Shown here one piece after another: positions 53,321 through 62,942 of a stretch of DNA of 64,000 bases (positions within the stretch are counted from its first letter, which is position 1; every line of letters starts with the position of its first letter). Source of the stretch: Paramylibacter ulvae (GTDB lineage Bacteria > Pseudomonadota > Alphaproteobacteria > Rhodobacterales > Rhodobacteraceae); the NCBI RefSeq assembly GCF_014652655.1, contig NZ_BMZF01000001.1:496001-560000 (forward strand), written 5' to 3'. The notes under the pieces were generated by a model. It was not told the origin of the DNA. It did no database searches and was given only the letters and a program-made list of their open reading frames with translations. The position numbers and the translations under genes are program-made.

Positions 53321-56300
53321 ATGATTTATACTGTTTCGAATAATCAGACCAAAACGATTGCCAATAAAACCTGTGCCGATTTTACGTGCCTTGCCCGAGC
53401 GGTCATAGCCATATTTCTGGCCTGCATTTTATGGCTGTTTGTGATGGTGAACACATCAGATGCCCAATCATTGCGCGTATTACGACAAGGTCTTGGCGAT
53501 GGCACGGTGAATGGCACAGGGATATCTTGTGGCAGCGATTGTAATGAAAATTTTGGAGTCAATACGGCGGTAACGCTGACGGCGAATGCGTCAACAGGAT
53601 TTGAAATTGAATCATGGGGTGGAGATTGCGCAGCCACGGGCACGGGCGCAGGAACCGCAACAGGGACATGTAGCGTGAATGTCACCGATGTAAGCTCTGT
53701 TCGGGTGAAATTTTCACCGATCATCACGCTTCCAAGCCTGACCGATCTTACACCTGCTGGGATCGAAGCATTCTTATCCAACCCAGCAAATAGCGCGATT
53801 GACACCCCTGCAGAATTCATCGCCGCCCTCACCCCTGATTTTCGTCAAAACTGGTTGTTGATGGTGCGCTCTGAGAGTCTGCAAACAGGAATTGCATCCG
53901 CGCCGCGTATCTTGTTGCCAAGCCAAGATTCCCGTGCGGTTTTTACGATTGGGATGATCGAGCATAGCTCTTATCCTGGTTCACACCCCAATGCGATTGA
54001 ATATATGCAATGGGACGAAGTTGAAAAAAACTTTCGCTTTCACGAAATTATTTTGGGTTCGATACCCGCGTTGGGTGATGTGGTTAAACGCACGCCCGGG
54101 CAACCTGATGTGATGCGGTTTCCTGCGCGTTCGCGGGGCGTTTCACCCGATGATGAAAAATGTTTTGCCTGTCATTCCACGCGCAACATTTTAAACGACG
54201 CCGCGGGTGCAACGCCCGGCACGGATGGGATACCGCCAGGATCCATTCCGCATAAATCCAAACCCAATTGGGATACATACGACAGTTGGGGCGGATTGCT
54301 CGCGTTTAACCGCGACCGATTATATCAAGGTTCGGTCGAGGTTGCCGCGTTTCGAAAATTATTCAATCCATGGACATGGCAAGACAACGACACCGCGCGC
54401 GCAATCATGGAACAATTGGATCTGCAACCCGCTGGTGTGCCCACAAATCATATCATTACCCGCAACACCGCAGGTGGTGCCAATGACGGGCATATTTCAT
54501 TTTCCTTTGACGCAGGTGCCATTGTCACCCAAGAACCAAAAGAAGAGCTATCACCCACGCCATCGCAAAATGGATCCAGCAATTATCAATTTGATGGTGC
54601 GCCCAGAACGGGTGGCAATACAGATTACGCACGCGAAGGCGAACGTGTGACGCTTCACCATTCAACATTTGCTGGATGTCTTGGCGGCTGTTCGGCAACC
54701 AGTGACGAAGGACGCGGCGTTGATTTATTCGATGAATTGTTCGGGGTGTTAAACCCCGTGCGTGTCGCGGACGAAGTCGCAAATCATAGAGTCGCAACGG
54801 GCTCCGTTGAATTTGATGCCAGACCATTGGCATTGGCCATTGCGCAACGCTGTTTTAGCGTGGCAGGCGGTAACGATGTCACACAGACCCAATCGATTTC
54901 AAGCAACCCTGCCTTATCGCCAGCGGCGCAGGCGGCGTTGACATTTTTCAACCAACGCCATGCGGTGACCAGTTTTGATGAATTATTCGATGATACCCGA
55001 TTGCGCCAAGCATATATGCCATTACGAAAGGCGGATTTGCAAAAACTTACACTGGATCGCACGATTGATCCCTATGCTTTTGATCCAAACATTGGCACCC
55101 CACCACCACCACCCGCGTTGATTGACGGGTTGGTTCAAACCTATGGTGGGGACACAGAATTGTTCAACCCGAACAGTGGCCCATTGGATTCAGCGGGTAT
55201 GTTGGAAGCATTACGCGCAGAAGTATTTCGCCGCACCCCAAGCGGCAGCCAAGCCGATTCAACATTGATGGGTGGCATCTATGTTGATCGCGAGGTTTTG
55301 GGAACCGCTCCTCAAATGGCGCTGTATCGGTATTTCTTGGAACCACTTGGTATTTCCGTTGATAAATGGTCGATCGCGGTGCGTGGGCGTTCCAGAACCT
55401 ATACCATGGCTGATATTTTCATGGGGCGTTATGACAATGCCATTGCGGGGGAAATAAAACCGCAGCTTGGTTTGGACGGCTTGGGCACAACCGACACCTG
55501 TGCGGCGGTGATCCCAATGGTCGAGGCGAGCCTTGCACCAACGGTTTTACCCGACGCGTCGGGTACAGGTGCGATGCCAAAATTCACCGATATTCAGCGC
55601 ATTTTCAACAAAAGCTGTATCGAATGCCACGGTGGTTTGGGCTATCCCCCCTATCATTCCTATCGCCCAAATCCGAGCGACCCTAATGATTTTGACCGCC
55701 ATGAAATCGAGCTGAATTTTTCCGAAAACAAAGATCCCGCGCCGGGTGATCGACGCTTAACGCGATCGTGGCAACATGCATCGGCAAATCCGACCTATTT
55801 GCTTAATCGCATGACCGATGGCGGGCTTCTTGATCATCCATATAATCCAGATGAACCCTATAATTTGTCCAATCCTAACGATTTAAGCGATCCAGATGTT
55901 CTGGATGAAAGTTGCCCATATGGTTTGATGCCATGTGGCGGCCCCCCGCTCAGTTGGTCTGACATCGAAACCTTTCGCCGCTGGAGCGATGGCGGCGCAA
56001 CCTATTCCGAGGGCGACCCACATATTCGCACCGTTGACGGCACCAATTACGATCTTCAAACCGCGGGTGAATTTGTATTGCTACGCGATGAGGGTTTCGA
56101 ATTGCAAGCACGCCACACCCCTGTCACAACGGCGGGTCCATTGGGGCCAAACGCATACACTGGGTTATCAACCTGTGTCAGCGTCAACACCGCCGTCGCA
56201 CTGCGTAGTGGTGGGCAACGGATCACCTATCAACCCGCGACCCGTTCGGATTCAAATGACGACGACGACGTTCAACGCGTCAAACCGGGCACACTTGTTT

Positions 56301-57400
56301 TGCGCATAGATGGAAAATTGGTGGCACTCGGATCAGAGCCAATCACATTGGCATCTGGTGGGCGCATTCGCCAAACATCAAGTGATGGCGGCATACAAAT
56401 TGAGCATCCTGGTGGAACCGTGGTTGTGGTAACACCTGGATTTTGGACGCATCACCAAATTTGGTACATGAATATCAATGTGCGCAAAACCCGCGCAACG
56501 GACGGTATCATGGGTAACATTGCACCGGGAAATTGGCTTCCAGCATTGGCGAATGGCACACATCTGGGCGTGCGCCCCAGCGATCTGGGACTGCGTTATC
56601 AACAGCTATATGAAACATTCGCAGATTCATGGCGCGTTGATAACACAACCAGCCTGTTTGATTATGAAGCAGGCAGAACCAGCGCCTCATTCACCAATCA
56701 ATCGTGGCCAGCATTTGCGCCAAACAATTGCGTTGCACCACCCATTGCGGGTGGCTCGCCAAACACCACCCCCCCTGTTGTGATCGAGGCCGCAGAGGCC
56801 ACACAGCTTTGTGCGGAAATTGACGATACAGATCGGCGTCAAAACTGTGTTGCCGATGTAACGGCCACGGGGGATGCAAATTTCGCGCAAACCTATATCG
56901 CCTCTGCCGCACTGGAACGCAACGTGGGGCCAAGCGACCCTGTGCTTGGGTTTCCACAGGATTTAGATCAAGATTTGGTGCAACCCATCAAATTTACTTG
57001 GACAAAATCATCCGATGATGCGGGCGATGGTATCGGCTATCAATTATGCCTGTGGACAGCAGGGGAAATATTCGATTTTAACAAATGCACGGCGGTGTCA
57101 GAGCCAATATTCACAGAAAAAACCATACAATATTTCATCATCGTGGTTTTCCTCGTTCTATTGTTATTGTTGATTTTATATTTAACCGCACTGCGCCATA
57201 AACCACGCTTGCTATTGTTGATCGCATTGTTGCTGTTGTTGCCTGCGTTTATCATCGCAACTCTTGTTGGACGCAGCCCAACATTGAACGAAACAATAAC
57301 ATCGCTTGATCCGAACGAACGTTATTTCTGGCGCGTGATTGCACAAGATGATCAAGGTGCGATTGTGCTCAGTGAAACGCGCCAATTTAGCGTTGAATAG
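53321..57400 (+). CDS. Giant secreted/membrane protein with InlB-like repeat, two CxxCH sites, VWD domain and split C-terminal domain
   Basis: 1359 residues. N-terminal signal-anchor helix (~27-47) ending T-S-D-A-Q. Residues ~51-113: InlB-B/bacterial-repeat-like unit with paired cysteines (I-S-C-G-S-D-C, G-G-D-C-A). Haem sites C281-F-A-C-H and C766-I-E-C-H, each followed by features of cytochrome-like domains (family of large haem proteins). VWD domain from residue 898 (G-D-P-H-I-R-T-V-D-G-T-N-Y-D). The C-terminal segment starts as a fibronectin-like sheet (I-K-F-T-W-T-K-S-S-D-D), is broken by two membrane helices (~1271-1318) and resumes with R-Y-F-W-R-V-I-A-Q-D-D. Function unknown; exposed on the outside of the inner membrane. 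Confidence 0.72.
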   Translation: MIYTVSNNQTKTIANKTCADFTCLARAVIAIFLACILWLFVMVNTSDAQSLRVLRQGLGDGTVNGTGISCGSDCNENFGVNTAVTLTANASTGFEIESWGGDCAATGTGAGTATGTCSVNVTDVSSVRVKFSPIITLPSLTDLTPAGIEAFLSNPANSAIDTPAEFIAALTPDFRQNWLLMVRSESLQTGIASAPRILLPSQDSRAVFTIGMIEHSSYPGSHPNAIEYMQWDEVEKNFRFHEIILGSIPALGDVVKRTPGQPDVMRFPARSRGVSPDDEKCFACHSTRNILNDAAGATPGTDGIPPGSIPHKSKPNWDTYDSWGGLLAFNRDRLYQGSVEVAAFRKLFNPWTWQDNDTARAIMEQLDLQPAGVPTNHIITRNTAGGANDGHISFSFDAGAIVTQEPKEELSPTPSQNGSSNYQFDGAPRTGGNTDYAREGERVTLHHSTFAGCLGGCSATSDEGRGVDLFDELFGVLNPVRVADEVANHRVATGSVEFDARPLALAIAQRCFSVAGGNDVTQTQSISSNPALSPAAQAALTFFNQRHAVTSFDELFDDTRLRQAYMPLRKADLQKLTLDRTIDPYAFDPNIGTPPPPPALIDGLVQTYGGDTELFNPNSGPLDSAGMLEALRAEVFRRTPSGSQADSTLMGGIYVDREVLGTAPQMALYRYFLEPLGISVDKWSIAVRGRSRTYTMADIFMGRYDNAIAGEIKPQLGLDGLGTTDTCAAVIPMVEASLAPTVLPDASGTGAMPKFTDIQRIFNKSCIECHGGLGYPPYHSYRPNPSDPNDFDRHEIELNFSENKDPAPGDRRLTRSWQHASANPTYLLNRMTDGGLLDHPYNPDEPYNLSNPNDLSDPDVLDESCPYGLMPCGGPPLSWSDIETFRRWSDGGATYSEGDPHIRTVDGTNYDLQTAGEFVLLRDEGFELQARHTPVTTAGPLGPNAYTGLSTCVSVNTAVALRSGGQRITYQPATRSDSNDDDDVQRVKPGTLVLRIDGKLVALGSEPITLASGGRIRQTSSDGGIQIEHPGGTVVVVTPGFWTHHQIWYMNINVRKTRATDGIMGNIAPGNWLPALANGTHLGVRPSDLGLRYQQLYETFADSWRVDNTTSLFDYEAGRTSASFTNQSWPAFAPNNCVAPPIAGGSPNTTPPVVIEAAEATQLCAEIDDTDRRQNCVADVTATGDANFAQTYIASAALERNVGPSDPVLGFPQDLDQDLVQPIKFTWTKSSDDAGDGIGYQLCLWTAGEIFDFNKCTAVSEPIFTEKTIQYFIIVVFLVLLLLLILYLTALRHKPRLLLLIALLLLLPAFIIATLVGRSPTLNETITSLDPNERYFWRVIAQDDQGAIVLSETRQFSVE

Positions 57401-57404
57401 CGTT

Positions 57405-57563
57405 ACGGCGCCTGCGAGGGGCTGGTCATCACCCGTTATTGGTATGTGCCCGCCCGTTTCAACGACGCATTCGGTGTTTGGTGGTGTCGTGGGTGCAAGT
57501 GTCGCGGCCGCAGCACTCATTTCCGCCATCGTGTTTTTTATCCTCAATGGGCTGAGCACGTGA
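57405..57563 (+). pseudogene. Relic of a PiT-family phosphate transporter (C-terminal end)
   Basis: The frame encodes G-M-C-P-P-V-S-T-T-H-S-V-F-G-G-V-V-G-A followed by a hydrophobic helix. P-V-S-T-T-H-x-x-x-G-x-x-x-G is the hallmark of the second repeat of PiT inorganic phosphate transporters. Only ~40 residues remain; the upstream part is replaced by the end of the 1359-residue gene. Not expected to be functional. A 39-codon ATG start at 57444 exists but has no clear ribosome site. Confidence 0.65.
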
Positions 57564-57638
57564 TGCAAACCCACAATGTGAACACGAAACAGGTTTATTC
57601 CGACCGCGTGTAAACACCCTGATAAGCCAAGAAATGTT

Positions 57639-59294
57639 TTAGCTTAGCCTACTTTTCAATAGGTCACCTGATTTCGCGAGAATTGGGTAACCTACCACGG
57701 AAAATCCGGCATTGATTTGTTTCAACGCGCGCAGCGTTTCTTGGTGAAGATTACTTGTCTCGATGCTTTCAACCAGACCTTCGCGCAATCTTCCGATGTG
57801 ATATCGTTGCAGCTTTTGCTCCACCCGCCCCACCTTTTCCTTGGCCGCGATCAGTTCTCTTGCTTCTGCTGGGTTTTGATTCATCATGACATTCAATGCC
57901 AGTTGAATATTGTGTTGAACCCTGTCGAAAAAATTCCCAATCTCCTTGCGCCCTTTGGGGGAAAATTGCAGATTTTGTGAATCTAATCTTTTGGCAAGCC
58001 CCAGCATGATACGTGCAATAATATCAGATGCGGCGCCCAAGCTGGTTGAGGTCGCCGCCAGTTCCATGGATCGACGCCCCATATCATCGTCTAACCCCGA
58101 CCGTCCCAAACGTGCCAAATAGAGCTTTAGATCAAGATGGGTTTGTTTAATCGCCGCATCCTGATCCAGAATAGATTGAGCGCTCGCGGCATCCCACGTA
58201 TCATAAAGTGGTTCAACAGCGATCAACATTTGTTCGATTTTTTGACCCATGGTTAGCAATTCTCTTGCCGCACAATCTAGGCCGCGCTGCGGTCGGTCTA
58301 ATGCCGAAGGATCCAACGCACTGGTCGGCAGCAAACCGTTATTTACGGCTGTTTTATCAACGACAAACTGTCCAACGAAAGTGGATACCATTCCAACAAA
58401 AGGAAGTGCTAAAATGGCAAGCAACAGATTAAATGCCAAATGAAGATTGATCGCCTGCCGCGCAGGTTCTGATCCTAGCCACTCCAACAGGTCTGGAAAC
58501 CCAGCAATGAAAGCGGTGATGGCCATCGCGCCGCCACCGCGCAGCACAAGGTTCGCCACAACCATCTTTCGTGATGCGTGTGACGCCGATAGTGTCAACA
58601 CATATGCAATCATCGCGCCGCCCAAATTGGCACCCAGCACCATCGCAGCGGCTGCATTCAACGGTAGGATGGATTGCCCAGCGAGCGTCACGAAAAGTAA
58701 TATAGCAGCGACACTCGAATGAACAATCCATGCAAAACCTGCACCAATAACGAAGGCCGTCAAAAGATCACGCCCAAGATATCCCATCACCATTTGTGTT
58801 CCAGGATTTGCAACCATTGGACCAGTTGCTGCTCGTATCATATCAAGCGAGACAAAAATCAAGGAAAGACCAATCAGGATGCGCCCCACCTGTCGCGCAG
58901 TACTGTTTTCAGAACGCAAAAACAGCGCCACCCCGATTAACATCAAAAGCGGAACCAAAAAGGATTGCCGCACCAATAACAGCTGGGTCACAATGGCCGA
59001 GCCAACATCCGCACCCAATAATATTGCCAGTCCTGTTGCCGCTAATATCCCACCTTTCGTCACGAAGTTGGAAACAAGTACGGCAACGGCAGTAGAACTT
59101 TGCAAAAATATTGCGGCACCGATGCCCGACCCTGCGGCGATCAGACGATTGTTCGCAGATAGCCGAAACCAGAGCCGGAGCTGATTGGAAAAACCACGTT
59201 CGACACCAGTGCGCACTAATCGTACGGCCCAGATCAGCAAGGCAGCGGCACCAGCGATGCTTAGTAAAAAATTTATTAAACTATGATCGTTCAA
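57639..59294 (-). CDS. Na+/phosphate cotransporter with PhoU-like C-terminal domain
   Basis: 551 residues. NptA/Na-Pi (PF02690) repeats: two inverted copies with Q-S-S-T-A-V-A-V-L (QSST motif near residue 65) and a second W-I-V-H-S-S-V-A-A-I. About ten membrane helices to ~310, then a cytosolic helical PhoU-like part (R-A-A-R-E-L type: C-A-A-R-E-L-L-T-M-G-Q-K-I-E). Takes up phosphate with sodium, or helps excrete it; PhoU part may sense the load. Ends 76 bp after the PiT relic, facing it. Confidence 0.9.
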   Translation of the reverse strand: MNDHSLINFLLSIAGAAALLIWAVRLVRTGVERGFSNQLRLWFRLSANNRLIAAGSGIGAAIFLQSSTAVAVLVSNFVTKGGILAATGLAILLGADVGSAIVTQLLLVRQSFLVPLLMLIGVALFLRSENSTARQVGRILIGLSLIFVSLDMIRAATGPMVANPGTQMVMGYLGRDLLTAFVIGAGFAWIVHSSVAAILLFVTLAGQSILPLNAAAAMVLGANLGGAMIAYVLTLSASHASRKMVVANLVLRGGGAMAITAFIAGFPDLLEWLGSEPARQAINLHLAFNLLLAILALPFVGMVSTFVGQFVVDKTAVNNGLLPTSALDPSALDRPQRGLDCAARELLTMGQKIEQMLIAVEPLYDTWDAASAQSILDQDAAIKQTHLDLKLYLARLGRSGLDDDMGRRSMELAATSTSLGAASDIIARIMLGLAKRLDSQNLQFSPKGRKEIGNFFDRVQHNIQLALNVMMNQNPAEARELIAAKEKVGRVEQKLQRYHIGRLREGLVESIETSNLHQETLRALKQINAGFSVVGYPILAKSGDLLKSRLS

Positions 59295-59576
59295 ATTACA
59301 CTCTCTTGGTCAATCTAAAAGTTGATGCAGGTTTCAGAACTTGCGCCGAGGTCCCCAATTTCGATTACAGATAAAGCACCGCCGCATTCTGATTTGGCAC
59401 GCTATCATCATATAATTGCGGGCTATATACCGTAAACTTTATGCCCCAACGGTTCACCTGTATTTTGATTATGCCACTTTCTTGAAATGTTGCAAATAGT
59501 TGTGATTATTCATCTTTATTGCTTAGCGCCGGATTAAAGTTTTTGAAACTCTACGATTGTCGACACGTCGCTGTCC

Positions 59577-60470
59577 TTAGGGGCGATCGAGTATAAAGTC
59601 AGGATGAATGCCCGATTTCGCAATGAACTCATCCACATCGGCACCAGCAAAGAATCCAAAACCTGCGATAAGAGCAGTTTTGACACCCGCGATCTGCCCG
59701 CCAAGGATATCGGTGTGTAAACTATCGCCGACCATGACCGTTCGTGCAGGATCGACCGTCCCTAGTGCCGCAAAGGCGCGATCAAAGATGTTTTTAAATG
59801 GTTTTCCAAAAAACTGTGGGATCACACCTGTACGATCAGCGAGGCGATGTGCAAAAGCGCCCGGTTCCGTAGAAAATCCCGTCTCTCGCGGTGCGACAAT
59901 GTCGGGATTTCCAACATAAACCCGACGCGGGTTATACCTGATCGACGCCTCGAGCATTGCTTGGCGATCTTGTGTCCAGACCGCGCTTCCGATCATCAAA
60001 AACGCATCGACCGAATTATATGCAACCGGATCATCAGCAAGGTATGTGATGTTCAGATCTTCGAGATCAGCACGCCCAAGTTGTTCGTTGGCCATCACAC
60101 CCCAATGAAGATTTGGTTCAGAACGCAAAAAATGCAACAACGTTTTGCGGCTTGTAATGACATCTTCTGGAGCAAAGTCATAACCAAGCCGTTTGTATTT
60201 TTGCATGAGACTTGCATGAGGATAGCCAGCTGCATTTGATACGATGAGCACTCTCTTGCCAGATTTTTGAAGACCCGCGACACATTCGGGAACCCCCGAA
60301 ATCGCCGTTTCACCAATGTTCAAAACGCCAAAAGCATCGAGAAAAAATGTATCGAAATCATCCGCAATTGCATCAAGATCGGGGCACGTCACACACCGAC
60401 CTTGAGAACATACCTGTGGTAAGCGGTGGCGCACGTTTTCATAGGCAACAAATGCCTCTTTCATATTCAA
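59577..60470 (-). CDS. HAD superfamily class IIA hydrolase
   Basis: 297 residues, TIGR01459-like. Motif I is F-F-L-D-A-F-G-V-L (D-x-F/W-G-V form of this subfamily instead of D-x-D), motif II S-N-A-A-G-Y, class IIA cap between, motif III/IV K-P-F-K-N-I-F and V-G-D-S-L-H-T-D-I-L-G-G. A phosphatase of small phosphoesters is expected. It is the last gene of phnDCEE and overlaps phnE2 by 4 bp, so it probably processes the imported compound. Confidence 0.85.
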   Translation of the reverse strand: MNMKEAFVAYENVRHRLPQVCSQGRCVTCPDLDAIADDFDTFFLDAFGVLNIGETAISGVPECVAGLQKSGKRVLIVSNAAGYPHASLMQKYKRLGYDFAPEDVITSRKTLLHFLRSEPNLHWGVMANEQLGRADLEDLNITYLADDPVAYNSVDAFLMIGSAVWTQDRQAMLEASIRYNPRRVYVGNPDIVAPRETGFSTEPGAFAHRLADRTGVIPQFFGKPFKNIFDRAFAALGTVDPARTVMVGDSLHTDILGGQIAGVKTALIAGFGFFAGADVDEFIAKSGIHPDFILDRP

Positions 60471-61282
60471 ATGATTGCACCTCTTACCTTAGCAGAAACC
60501 CATTCAGAGATAACAACCGCCAGTAAGATCACCAGCAATATCAACGACACTTGGGGCCATGCCAAAACGTTGAGCGATGATGAAAGTTGTAAACCGATAC
60601 CCCCTGCACCAACCAACCCTAACACCGTACTTTCGCGGATGTTAATATCCCAGCGGAATACGGCAATTCCTGCCAAAGCGGGCAAAATTTGGGGAACGAT
60701 TCCATATGCCATAACCTGCCAGCGTGATGCACCAGTGGCGGTAATCGCCTCAACCTGTGAAGTGTCAATCTCTTCGATCGCCTCATACAACAGCTTTGCG
60801 CAGAATCCAACAGATCGGATCGCAATTGCGATCACCCCTGCGAACACCCCAGGGCCAATTATGGCGATCAGTAACAACGCCCAGATCAAGGAATTGATCG
60901 AACGCGTTGATACGATGATGAGCAATGCAATCGGGCGAATGATATATTGTGACGGAGTGGTGTTACGTGCCGCCAAAAACGCCACGGGGACCGCAATGAT
61001 TAACGAAATAATTGTGCCAAGCGTCGCAATATTCAACGTGTCCCATATCGGTTTTCCCAGTTGTGAGAAATATGACCACCGCGGCGGGGTTGCCCGATTC
61101 CAGATGTCATCCGCGATGCGTGGTGCATCCCAAACAAAAAACCAAGTCGTTGCGTCCGAAATCTGCTGCCAGCAATAGGCAAAAATTGCGACGCCGATCA
61201 GCCATAGAACCCAATGGCTCAAGCTTTCACGGCTGGTTCGGCGTTGCCAATTTTTTTGGCCTTTAAGTTCTTGCACTGGCAT
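60467..61282 (-). CDS. phnE: Phosphonate-type ABC transporter permease (second PhnE)
   Basis: 271 residues, six helices. Binding-protein-dependent permease with the PhnE loop E-A-I-T-A-T-G-A-S-R-W-Q and V-G-A-G-G-I-G. Start has one base in common with the stop of the first PhnE (61282). Two PhnE proteins probably form a heterodimeric channel with PhnC. Confidence 0.92.
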   Translation of the reverse strand: MPVQELKGQKNWQRRTSRESLSHWVLWLIGVAIFAYCWQQISDATTWFFVWDAPRIADDIWNRATPPRWSYFSQLGKPIWDTLNIATLGTIISLIIAVPVAFLAARNTTPSQYIIRPIALLIIVSTRSINSLIWALLLIAIIGPGVFAGVIAIAIRSVGFCAKLLYEAIEEIDTSQVEAITATGASRWQVMAYGIVPQILPALAGIAVFRWDINIRESTVLGLVGAGGIGLQLSSSLNVLAWPQVSLILLVILLAVVISEWVSAKVRGAII

Positions 61283-62091
61283 TACTGCACCCTCGCGCGA
61301 ATTATGCCAGACAGATATTCCAGCAACATTACAATAACGATGATGATCAATAATATTGCTGCTGCCGTGTCGTATTCGTATCGATCAAAAGCAGTGTTAA
61401 GCGTCGCACCGATACCACCTGCCCCGACCAGACCAAGAATGGCGCTCTCGCGAAAGTTTATATCCACACGATAAATGCTTAATCCGATCAGCCGTGGCAT
61501 TACCTGAGGCTGTACGCCATAATTGATCCACTGAGACCATTTGGCGCCAGATGCCTTGACGGCCTCGGCTTGAACCTTGTCCATACTTTCAATATCCTCC
61601 GCCAGCAATTTCGAAAGAAAACCGATCGTGGCAAAGCTGAGTGTCAGAAAACCAGCAAGTGGGCCAAAACCAAAGATCGCCACCAAAAGTATCGCAACGA
61701 TTATTTCTTGTAAGGCACGCGAAACCGCGATGATCGCGCGGCAGACAAGATAAACTGGAAGTGGCGCGACGTTACGCGCAGCACCAAGCGCAATCGGGAT
61801 GGAAATCGCGATCCCCACAACCGAAGAGGCCACCGTTATAATTATGCTTTCAACCATACCGTCCCAAATATCGCCAGAGCGGGATGTGAAATCAGGATTA
61901 GTGAAGGCAAGAACGAACTGTTTGCCGCGCTCCAACCCTTCGTAGACGCGCGACCAATTCACATCAATCGTCAAAACGGCGGCGATGAGATAGGCAATAA
62001 AACCTATCAATAACGTCCATCGTAGCCATGATCGTTTGATGAAGGGTGGCTTTTTCCAAGGCTCTCCAATTGGAACAGTAAATTCGCTCAT
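61282..62091 (-). CDS. phnE: Phosphonate-type ABC transporter permease (first PhnE)
   Basis: 269 residues with an N-terminal hydrophobic helix and the BPD core: [25 protein letters not shown], and [11 protein letters not shown]. Clear paralogue of the next gene, not identical. ATGA overlap with phnC. Confidence 0.92.
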   Translation of the reverse strand: MSEFTVPIGEPWKKPPFIKRSWLRWTLLIGFIAYLIAAVLTIDVNWSRVYEGLERGKQFVLAFTNPDFTSRSGDIWDGMVESIIITVASSVVGIAISIPIALGAARNVAPLPVYLVCRAIIAVSRALQEIIVAILLVAIFGFGPLAGFLTLSFATIGFLSKLLAEDIESMDKVQAEAVKASGAKWSQWINYGVQPQVMPRLIGLSIYRVDINFRESAILGLVGAGGIGATLNTAFDRYEYDTAAAILLIIIVIVMLLEYLSGIIRARVQ

Positions 62092-62879
62092 TCGGCGGCC
62101 TCTACTTCTTCTTCGTCTGCCTCTTCAATCGTCGCTTCCCAATCTTCTTCTCCATAGATCGTCGTTAGCACATCAGGGCTAAGCCCTTCGGGTGAACCAT
62201 CGAATTCAATCGCGCCAAATCGCAGGCCAATCACGCGTTGCACGAACATCTGCGCCAACGCCACGTCGTGGATATTTATGATTGCCGCAAGGCCGCGTTC
62301 TTTGCACAATTCGCAAATCAATCGCATAATCTGACGAGAGGTTTTTGGATCAAGCGACGCGGTTGGTTCATCAACCAGCAACAATGCGGGGTTTTGAATA
62401 AGTGCGCGACAAATACCAACGCGTTGACGTTGCCCACCCGAAAGCTCGTCCGCGCGTTTATCCGCCATATGCGCTAGCCCGACACGATCCAAAAGGCGGA
62501 ACGCCTCGTCGACATCTGTTTGTGGAAATCGCCGCAAGAAACTTCGCCAAAAACCAACATAGCCCAAGCGACCAGACAGAACGTTTTCCATAACAGTCAG
62601 TCGTTCGACCAACGCATATTCTTGGAAAATCATCCCCATGCGCCGCCGTTCCCGCCGCAAAGCAGCAGCAGACAGACCCGTCAATTCAACATCGTCAAGA
62701 TAAACCTTGCCCGACGTTGGCTCCACTAATCTGTTAATACAGCGAATGAGGGTGGATTTCCCCGCGCCTGATGGACCGATGAGCGCCACAACTTGGCCCT
62801 CTGGCACTTCTAACTTCAAGCTTTTTAAAGCCTGATCACCAGTTTTGTAGGTCTTTACAAGATTTTCAAGCCGCAGCAT
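62088..62879 (-). CDS. phnC: Phosphonate-type ABC transporter ATPase PhnC
   Basis: 263 residues from ATG 62879 behind a GGGGGG ribosome site; the upstream in-frame ATG 62924 lacks one. Walker [10 protein letters not shown], signature L-S-G-G-Q-R-Q-R, Walker B L-L-V-D-E-P, switch H in I-N-I-H-D-V. Acidic C-terminal tail ([12 protein letters not shown]). Complete and canonical. Confidence 0.94.
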   Translation of the reverse strand: MLRLENLVKTYKTGDQALKSLKLEVPEGQVVALIGPSGAGKSTLIRCINRLVEPTSGKVYLDDVELTGLSAAALRRERRRMGMIFQEYALVERLTVMENVLSGRLGYVGFWRSFLRRFPQTDVDEAFRLLDRVGLAHMADKRADELSGGQRQRVGICRALIQNPALLLVDEPTASLDPKTSRQIMRLICELCKERGLAAIINIHDVALAQMFVQRVIGLRFGAIEFDGSPEGLSPDVLTTIYGEEDWEATIEEADEEEVEAAE

Positions 62880-62911
62880 GAAGCCCCCCCGCTCAATAAT
62901 TATTTTGGAAA

Positions 62912-62933
62912 GGGCGGGCACCAAAGCCCGCCC
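62912..62933 (-). other. Hairpin between phnD and phnC
   Basis: Perfect 8-bp GC stem (62912-62919 with 62926-62933) and six-base loop; the U-run after it on the minus strand is short (TTTCC). Like the hairpin after nrtA, it may raise the binding protein message over that of the other transporter parts. Confidence 0.6.
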
Positions 62934-62942
62934 AATTAGGGC

